Source: Telmatactis stephensoni
Lineage: Eukaryota; Cnidaria; Anthozoa; Actiniaria; Isophelliidae
Assembly: GCA_029948255.1 (NCBI GenBank)
Contig: JALIZF010001405.1
Coordinates: 124,001-188,000, forward strand
Reading direction: 5' to 3'
Length of the DNA: 64,000 nucleotides
A program made the translations under genes and the position numbers. Under the pieces are notes generated by a model. The model worked only from the letters and a program-made list of their open reading frames with translations, had not been told where the DNA came from and searched no databases. Shown piece by piece: positions 56,601 through 64,000 of this stretch (the stretch's first letter is position 1; every line of letters starts with the position of its first letter).

Positions 56601-59600
56601 AGTAAAGGCAATTCACAAAAATATTTTGTAATGGAAAAAATCACAGAAGAGGTGAAATTATTGTTGATTTATTTTAAGGACATTAAAGTTAATTTGTCTA
56701 TTAACTGGAACAAAATTGTGAAAATGATCTAATATTGGATTTTCAGGAAGCCATTGAGGCCAGCGTATCTCCAAGTCCTGTATGCAGCCCTACCATTGCT
56801 GATAGTATTCATGACATCACAGCAACCTTGTGGCATGCTGTAGATGTTTGGCGCTGCATTACTCATAAAGGAATTGGATTTCAGCAAGCACTACAAGGCT
56901 TGTCTGTATGTGGTACAGGACTGGCTAGTGAATCATGGCTTGATGTTTCTTGTGCTTTTATAGTTCTTGCTGATGCCTCAGCTACAGACCTTAGCGTCCT
57001 GCAAACTTTTCAAGCGTTAGCCGCTGGAGTTTTTCCTCGACCAGCGGCACTTGCTGAAGCACATGCACAACACCTTCACCTTTGTAATGAATGTCATTCA
57101 GCTTTCGTTGGAGACACAACACATGAGCCAGGAGGCCAGAAGGAAGCGACTCCAGCTGAGGGGGCAACTCGTGGATCTGATTACCTATCTGTAGGACCTA
57201 CACCCAGTTTTGTCAAAGGCTTACGAGAATTTGCAAAACTAGGGTTTAAAGATGAGATAAATTATGCTTCCTCAGAAAGTAACGATACGGAAAGCTTAAG
57301 GTGGGCTTCAGGACAATGTTGAGTTATTGATCATCTATGTTCGTTGTTTAAACCTGCTACAAATCATTTGACAAATCAATAAACCACAGAAATCTCAGTT
57401 ACCATTCTTGAAGTCCATCAATCTTATTAATCACCGTTTAACCTTCAGGTCACATGACACAAAACACGAGACGTCATCAGAGGCCAGTTTCGCTGATGTC
57501 AGCAGCGTTGATAGTGATTACGTCACGCCTAGAAAAAGCAGTAAATCGCGCGTATCTCGCGTGTCCAGCAAACACAGAACGCCTTACAAAGGACGCCCCT
57601 CAGGAGACTCCAGCTCATCATCGGACGAAGACGAGTCTCGCAGCCCTAATGTTAAACGTTTTCAGAAGGATGACGTCATGCATCGTAGTGACGTCACCAA
57701 GAGAGGCTCATCTCGTAAGGAGAGACTGGGTACTGGAGTTCGTTTTCAAGATGATAAACCGGTAGTTGATGATACTGGACAGGAACCACTGGAGAGAGAC
57801 TTCACCAAGGGAAGTCTGTATAGTAGGTCAGACTTATGGTAGTACTGTGACCATTCCTTTGCCATCTGAAGGTTAGCAATACAATTAGTATACTGTTCAG
57901 TTTTTATGTTGCTTAGAATTTTGAGCCCGTAACCTTTTTTGTCGTTCATTGTTGTAGATCTGGACCATTCAACGGTGTCCTAAAACAGTTACGTCACTTC
58001 TAAGTGATTTACCAGGGCTATACGGATGGCCCTGGGAACTAGCTTATCTTTATGTCGAGGCTATGACGTCAGTGTGTCTCCATGGTAGCTCTTCTTTGAT
58101 TCAGAAAGTCGCGCTACTTGGATCCGAGGCTTACCAAAAACCGCGTGTTTTTGCTAAAAAGACCAATCCTGAGGTAACTGGAATGGGACTTGCAGATTTG
58201 CTGAAATTTGAGCTCCCTACTAGTAAAGGTATGGAAACTCGGGATATCGTTCTTTAACTATTTATTCAATGAAAATATGTCAGTTTTAGTTTTCTAACCA
58301 TTGTAGCGCGGATTAATTTATTTTCAAGAGGGGATATGTGAGTGACATTTGCTGGTCAGTTTTATTTCACTTTTGTCACTAATTTGCGTATCTGTTGGTT
58401 TTGTTAGATTCTGACAGCAAAGACTGGAGCTGGCGAGTAAGATTTGCAGCCATGCAGGGGCTTGTGCGAGTAAGCCGTCTAAGCACAGATGATTCTACTA
58501 AAGATGGAATACGAAGTGTTGCATGGAGCTTGTTGATGAGACATCATTCAGTTGAGAGAGACACGAGAGTCTTGGAGGCTTTAAAGCTAGCAAAGGTTAA
58601 TTTAGCTACGTTAACACATGAGGATAAGCAATGAGTACCTTCCCTCGTGCAACTATGACCTGATTGCCCAGGGGACTCCCATATATCTGATCGGAGATAA
58701 TCGCTTGGAATTTTTATTTTCGCCCCTTAAAGGTTTAAAATTTTTCATGGCTCAAGCTATTTTTACCCCTAAATGGTACAGTTGAATAAAGCATACAAAA
58801 TCTGAATCCAGAGTCGATTTCCTTAAAAGTGAGGTGTTACGGTGAGTAACCTAAAGGTACCAAATCTCGTGGTTTTGACCCCTAAATTAAAATGTTCGGA
58901 GATCACCCCCATCCAAAATATATGGGAGTGTCCGCCGGGCCTAAATGATGGATAACAACACTTGATTGGCTTTTGACGGAAAACAAATAAATGGTTTCCT
59001 TGTAAACGATATTCAAGTCGAGTGCTAGAAGCTAGAAAGTGTGTGGGTTTCTGAAGATGAATTTAAGCGGCGGCTGTAACAGGGAGCCCAAACAACAAGA
59101 CACTAGTCTTGCACCAAATAAAAGTAACATAAAAGTGAAGTAAATTCAAATATTTATCTTGTATTCATACAGGTAGAGGCAGATCTAGACGACAAGACAA
59201 GTCCTACTGTTGCTCGTATGAGTACCCTACAGACACACATAGCAAAGTCACTATCAACAGCACTGTTACCACAGCTACCACCTGTCGTAACAGTACAGGG
59301 ATGCTGACGTCAAGACCACGTGTGAATAAATTAAACAGACATTCCGTGAAACCTGTACAGATAACGCAGACGCGACCTTCACTAAGGTTGATACGAGTTC
59401 TCTACCTTTTTATTTAGTTTATTTTAATTTTATTTTTATTTAGGAATTTAGTACAACGAGAGAAACATGTAGTACAATTCTTACAAGGCCCCTAGACAGA
59501 AGGACTCAGGGTCCCCTACTGGGTCTAGAGCCAGTCCCAATCCCTATACATCCCTATATAATCCTAACCCTCAAACCCATTATAGACTATAGATGTAAAC

Positions 59601-60350
59601 GGACAGATCGATATATACAAGATATCACGACTAGCCCATAAAACTTATGGGCACTTATTTTCCCTTATGGAGACTACTAGAGTATGACCGGACCAGTAAT
59701 TACCTTGTACAACCAGACATTGCACACACGTCAGTTGCGCACAAGTTGCAGGTTTAGAATCGAGTTCTATTTCTGCACCATTTTCTGCAACTTTGCACGC
59801 ATGTTGCATTGGTAGGGCACATGGTGTAACTGATACTACGAGAGTTGTAAAAAAGTAGCACCGTGTGTCCGGGCATTTAAATTGGTGTCATTCAAACTGA
59901 TGCAACGACGATTATTTGCGCAATGTTGCGCAACTTGGGTCACGTTCGTCAATTACTTTACGAATTTTTGTTTTCAAATCAAAATCTTGCAATGTAGTTG
60001 CCGAAGCAAAAATTGGGCTAAAAATCGTTTTGAGTGGTGTTACGCGGCATCAACTTTAGCGTTGCGCGAAATCGTCGCAAATCGTTTAGTAGAAGATCAG
60101 CTTTAGACGTTTATTAACAAAGTATTGATAACGTATCTTCTTTCTTAGACAAGAGATTTTACTCGCTACGGCAGCGTACGAGCCTCCAGTTGGTTACAAT
60201 GCTCGTATGAACACGCAGCTAATATCAGTCATCGAAGAGCAGTGGCGCAAACAGCTTCATCTGGAGCAAAAGGAAGAACAAACGGAAAGAAGACAACGAG
60301 AGGAAAAGAAATTATTAAAAGACGCCAACGAAAACAGGGGAAGAATCTGA
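53662..60350 (+). CDS. TMEM232: Transmembrane protein 232 orthologue
   Basis: Sixteen exons: 53662-53792, 53963-53999, 54109-54180, 54640-54748, 54918-54981, 55072-55165, 55248-55307, 55394-55436, 55860-55933, 56469-56651, 56747-57300, 57449-57761 (or 57826), 57958-58228, 58408-58595, 59173-59386 and 60149-60350; close to 890 residues. Matching blocks with mammalian TMEM232: RRAGL, PKAWAELTLLAQ, LEVLISSLSQAPLLHSHIPS, LFFLAKSTLHWL, ELKLTKMGHLVFQRLYHFYL, LYGWPWELAYLYVEAM and the coiled C-terminus (QLISVIEEQWRKQLHLEQKE). Exons 11-12 add a Ser-rich disordered segment not in the shorter human protein (about 657 aa). The mouse protein is needed for sperm flagella. The donor of exon 12 is uncertain: 57761 keeps the frame. 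Exon 15 reads QGC-stop unless one base is missing near 59290; its end and the last exon agree in phase with the shifted frame. Confidence 0.85.
55480..55625 (+). mobile_element. tRNA-like SINE fragment in TMEM232 intron
   Basis: GGTTGGATTAGTTAGTTGGGTGTC (box A-like) and GGTCAGGGTTTGATCCCAAGCC (box B-like, 55518-55540) stand 35 bp apart, as in tRNA promoters. Confidence 0.5.
56028..56180. repeat. Foldback element, second copy of the inner 46262 element
   Basis: AAGTCAATTCCCAGCTTGGG and GGCTTCCCTGGGTCTAACCAGGGAATCCCTGGGAATC, then TTCTATTTACAAGTTTGGGTATTACAGATTTCCCAAGTAAAATAGAACAGATTCCC and GGGAATTGACATTT. Nearly identical to the inner palindrome at 46262-46428. Confidence 0.85.
56323..56353. 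repeat. (ATC)n microsatellite
   Basis: CATCATCATCATC run in a TMEM232 intron. Confidence 0.9.
58660..58955. repeat. Foldback element in TMEM232 intron
   Basis: GGGGACTCCCATATATCTGATCGGAGATAATCGC is mirrored by GATCACCCCCATCCAAAATATATGGGAGTGTCCGCC, and TTTCGCCCCTTAAAGG-type arms flank the centre. Confidence 0.65.
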
Positions 60351-61344
60351 TAAGAGCTCGCAAGTAGAGAATGATTGATGGCATTTATTTTTCAAAGGTC
60401 ATTTTTTACTTGGTCGTAAATGATAATTATTTATTTTTATAGGAAATCTGTTTTTAGAGCATTATTGTTAACCGACAAATGTCACAGATGTATTTGTTAA
60501 TAGCACAATGATAATAGTGGTAATATATAAGGAAGAAAATAAAATGATAAATAGACATAAAAGTTGAATACAAGTAGGTCTTCATGGCAATCAAATGTTT
60601 ATTTTTAGAGACACATGGAAACTTACAAAACTTTAACTCAGGTACACACTAGAGATATGTTGCAGGGATGTGAAGAGTGGACTTTTAACAGGGACAACGC
60701 CCTTCGTGTGTACGGGACAAGTCTCAAGTACAGGTAACAGTGCTGTATCTGTCCCTGCTACGAAATAAGACCAACAAAAAGGGTCAAATGAAGACTCGGT
60801 GTGCACGTGTAGGAAACTTGCAACCTTGTGCTACTCACGAGATTTCTGCTTCATGTACTCCTGCAACATGTCCATTATTAAGTGCTTGTGCCTTGCTTTA
60901 GTTTTATTGTTAAAACTAATTCTGTTCATAAAATTAATTTTGCATTATTTAAATAACTTTAGCTTTTGTACAGATGGTTGCTTGAAGTAAATAGTGGATC
61001 AGTAAATTCATAACAAATAATCTAAAACAGTATATGAAGCCTAATATTTTAGTTGTTTATAAAAGCTTTTAAATCATGGTAAATGAATCCCGTGTCAGTT
61101 ATTATGTATCTTAGTTCCCTTATCCTGGACGTCACTTGTTCCTAATGTTCCCCAACCCCACCCCAGGAAGGAGGGAGGGGGGAGATCTAAGCCTAACAAA
61201 TCCAGATCCACAGCAAAGTAGCGCTGCTGTTTACGGGCTAGGCTAAATGCTTCCCCAACGGAGCAGATCACAACGAAATAGTCGTGCTTATGACTATGGA
61301 ATGCATAACGCTAACGTAAATATATATATAAAGCGGACACTTTC

Positions 61345-61492
61345 AATAGAGCAGTTTTCTTATGTGTGTGGAACGGACGGACCGCGCCGTGCTGTGACCG
61401 TGTCTCAGTGCCATGATATCTATAAAACTATTCGAAATTCTTGCCGTAACCGTGTCGTGCCGTGACAGTGCCGTATAACTGCTCTATTACAC
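61345..61492. repeat. Dispersed CCGTGACCG repeat, further copy
   Basis: AGAGCAGTTTTCTTATGTGTGTGGAACGGACGGACCGCGCCGTG, CTATAAAACTATTCGAAATTCTTGCCGTAACC and GTGCCGTATAACTGCTCTA; the termini are again inverted. Confidence 0.8.
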
Positions 61493-61498
61493 CAACAA

Positions 61499-61730
61499 TA
61501 GAGAGGTAATGATTCACGTAAACGGGAAACGACGGAGAGGATCACGCGACCACCTGTTTTCGTGCCTGTCGGTGTATGGTTTTCATATCAAGTAAGAGAG
61601 TGACTTTTTCACGTTTTCGTCCAAAAGCAAAATGATTCGCCGTCGCGTTAAAACAGCAACACCAGACGCGAAAAAGAGCAGGTCACGTGACTCGGCCGTT
61701 TGCCGTTTACGTGAATCTTACCCCTCTAAT
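61499..61730. repeat. Foldback element
   Basis: TAGAGAGGTAATGATTCACGTAAACGGGAAACGACGGAG and GATCACGCGACC at the left are mirrored by GGTCACGTGACTCGGCCGTTTGCCGTTTACGTGAATCTTACCCCTCTA at the right. Confidence 0.85.
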
Positions 61731-62754
61731 GAAAAGTACGGTGTCTGTTACTGGTCAAAACTCGCCGGTAAATCAGGATTATCTATCAGGTACCATTACA
61801 AACATTCTCGAAATCGACCAAACGTATTAAACATAATGCTAGATCCTTTAAAAGTCAAAACTGACTACCTTAAATAAACAATAAATAAAACATTTGGAAT
61901 GCTTCTAGTTGGTTGAAACTACGGTGCAAGTTAATTTATCGAAAACATTAACGTATCTATGAAATTCAATTAAATTATCTAATTTCTTAAATAATATCTG
62001 CCGAAATTTTAAATATAATACTAATACCACAACGTTATATTTACACACGTTCCCAGTCTCCTCCCTTAAGCTATTGGACGTGGAAGAACCTGGAAACAGA
62101 TGTCGAATAAAATGGCCAATTCTTCCACTCAGATATCTCTAATATCCCGTGATTTTATTTTATTTTCTCCGTCCCTGCATTATGACAGAACCCTATTGGC
62201 AATGAGAGGAGAGGGGCGGAGAGGGTAACGTATTTAAATAATTTAGTTTCCAGATTTCCGTCATTATCCGTCCGTGCCTACCACAGGAATACCAAATAAT
62301 AATAAACCAAGATTATAGGGATGTTGGCTCTCAGATTTAGTTTGTCAAAAAACTGCTTTATGGATTCTTTGAGGGGATAAAATTTAACCAATGGTAATGT
62401 TTTTCAGTGTGTGTATAAATGTACTATGTCCAGAATTGCATGACTAAACTCGTCCTCGGAGACCCAGGACGGACTAAACTCTGTGATTAAAATGTTATTC
62501 TCGGGATTCCTGTGGTAGATGTGAAATGAATGTGAGTATTATTGTCATCTAAAACTAATTAAAAATAGTTGGATCGACAAAGTTTTCTCTAGCAACATAA
62601 CAGCATGTTAGCAACAGACCCTGGAAAGTAGCCATAATCATGTTACTACAGAAAACCAAATCTTGACTGAAGTATACTACTAAAGGTTGTGAAGTCTTTT
62701 GTACTTTGGATCAGCTCTAAAAAGAAACAAAACAGTAGATGAGAGTAATACTTT

Positions 62755-62880
62755 TGTCGTCTTCGTCATCATTATCATCACATCCCAATTCCGCGGCGTT
62801 ATTGTGAACGTCATAATCATCATCATCACCACCACCACCATCATCATCATCAACATTGTTATCATTATCAATGACAGCAT
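62755..62880. repeat. Imperfect (ATC)n microsatellite
   Basis: CATCATTATCATCACATC and CATCATCATCACCACCACCACCATCATCATCATC runs. Confidence 0.85.
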
Positions 62881-62894
62881 GAAATAAGTTAAGT

Positions 62895-63993
62895 TACCTT
62901 ATAACTTCGTCAGGAATGTACATGAATTCCGTCGGTATTTGCAACGAGAGATCATCAAGGGATTTCATGAACTGTAATTTGCTCCAGAAATTCGTCCTTC
63001 AAAAGAAAGTGAAATAATGAGTATAGTATCAAATGAAGTGTGCAGTTCCTGAATGGAATCGAACATTTGTAGTTCCGTAATCTTTGAGTTTACACTTCCC
63101 TTCGAAGTTCATGGTCGACTGTCTCGCAAAGCTCGAGATTGTTGGATTCAAAGCGCAGAGAAACAATACCAAGACCTCCGTTTGCGCGTAAAGTAAGTGT
63201 AACGTAACGTAAAGTACGTGTAACGTCTAATCGCGAAGAAACGTTCCGCACTAAAGAACTATTTGGAAGTCTAAACAATTGAAGACTTGCATGCAATCCT
63301 TACAAAAATAGTAAATAGAACATAGTCTTACCCAACAAATGCTTTGGCAAATCGAACAACCGTCTTGAGCCAGAGGTTTGGATGGACAATATACATTTTG
63401 ATCATGTTCTGTTTCAATCTAAACCAAATCATAGATAAAGTAGGAATACAAATTCATAATATTCATCGAAACATTTCAACCAATCAGAGCCCGCATAAGA
63501 TTCAGTGATGTAATCTATGCTGTGTTCTGTACTCACATGCACACGGTCCTCGACCAATCAGAGCATGCATAATAAACCAATTGTCATGTGAATAAAAATC
63601 GAATCGTACCACTTACCCTCCTTCAATATGCTGGTAAAATCGCTTCATCCATGGCAATGCAGGACTATTAGACTGTGTGGTTCCACCATTGAAATATACT
63701 AAGAAATATTCATCAGCTGTGGCAAGAAGCTCTAGTGTACTGATTAGGTAACTGGAAATAAGAGAACAAAGAACATATTAAAGAGAAACTAGTAAGAATA
63801 AAAAGGGAAGAAGAGGGGAAAAAGAGGAGAGAGGGATTAGCACAATCAAGTGTAAGGAAAGGGAGGGGAGAAGAGAGAGAAAGATGGCATGAGTAAAGAG
63901 ACAAAAGGAAAGGATTTGTGGCACTTAACAGGCTTTTTACAACTTACAAAAATAATTGCTCCATTAAGAAGTCGTAATTTCTTTTTGATTTTT
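62895..63993 (-). CDS. BNIP2-family BCH (CRAL-TRIO-like) domain protein, 3' part
   Basis: Four exons in matching phase: 63948-63993, 63617-63751, 63332-63418 and 62898-62996. Reading: YDFLMEQLF, YLISTLELLATADEYFLVYF, LPWMKRFYQHIEGG, IKMYIVHPNLWLKTVVRFAK and FWSKLQFMKSLDDLSLQIP ending at EVIR. This is the core of the BCH domain of BNIP2, PRUNE2 and caytaxin (YLNG, IVHPSW, SKF and SLEDL equivalents), a lipid- or small-GTPase-regulator-binding fold in the cytoplasm. The last exon runs ATA AGG TAA, so it either stops at 62895 or uses the GT at 62896-62897 as a donor to a further exon I could not find. The N-terminal part lies beyond the window. Confidence 0.8.
63465..63592. repeat. CCAATCAGAG repeat, diverged
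   Basis: TCATCGAAACATTTCAACCAATCAGAGCCCGCATAAGATTCAGTGATGTAATC and GACCAATCAGAGCATGCATAATAAACCAATTGTCATG: the same two-box module as at 19860-19975 and 30000-30110, without the GACGTCAAAATGTGG hairpin. Confidence 0.75.
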
Positions 63994-64000
63994 CTGGAAG

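Larger units (their letters stand above)
60351..62890. other. Intergenic region; TMEM232 3' UTR then repeats
   Basis: AATAAA at 60538-60543, 188 bp after the TMEM232 stop, is a likely poly(A) signal. Beyond it I see only repeats: the CCGTGACCG repeat, a hairpin and an (ATC)n tract. The open frame at 61632-61877 overlaps the hairpin and shows no domain. Confidence 0.5.

Noticed and set aside
61632..61877. Basic 81-codon frame
   Set aside because: Half of it is the arm of a foldback element and no domain is visible.

Overview
The window is about 64 kb of AT-rich, intron-rich animal nuclear DNA. Small phase-conserved exons, recognisable metazoan genes, dense foldback (MITE-like) repeats, tRNA-derived SINEs and non-LTR retrotransposons all fit an early-branching animal, most likely an anthozoan cnidarian (coral or anemone). 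That assignment is inferred from gene style and repeats, not from a marker gene.

Layout. 1.5-1.9 kb (+): last exon of a discoidin (F5/8 type C) protein. 2.0-2.9 kb: tandem satellite with a 200-bp unit. 4.2-13.9 kb (-): eIF3 subunit L, 19 exons resolved. 14.9-20.3 kb (+): two tandem genes for small single-pass receptors with one six-cysteine module like the BCMA/TACI type of TNF-receptor module. 21.5-27.2 kb (+): a LINE 3' end, then an R2-superclade retrotransposon with a restriction-like endonuclease, lying between two (ATT)n arrays and interrupted by a 9-bp-based minisatellite. 27.7-33.4 kb (-): otopetrin-type proton channel of three exons, with an array of five perfect RFX X-box motifs just past its stop codon. 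39.2-42.0 kb (-): p24/TMED7-type cargo receptor, three exons. 44.6-53.3 kb (-): HDGF/LEDGF-type chromatin protein (PWWP plus integrase-binding domain), 13 exons. 53.7-60.4 kb (+): TMEM232 orthologue, 16 exons, head-to-head with the previous gene across a 370-bp shared promoter that holds a consensus X-box. 62.9-64.0 kb (-): 3' part of a BNIP2-family BCH/CRAL-TRIO protein.

The genes do not form a pathway; this is an ordinary gene neighbourhood. The most interesting items are the paired BCMA-like receptors, the microsatellite-flanked R2-type element, the X-box motifs beside the otopetrin and TMEM232 genes, a hammerhead-ribozyme-like motif, and several palindromic repeat families, some of which share a CCAATCAGAGCGCGC box. 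Several conserved genes carry a one-base exon discrepancy, which looks like draft-assembly indels. All exon limits were read by eye from splice consensus, phase and remembered family similarity; nothing was aligned by program.
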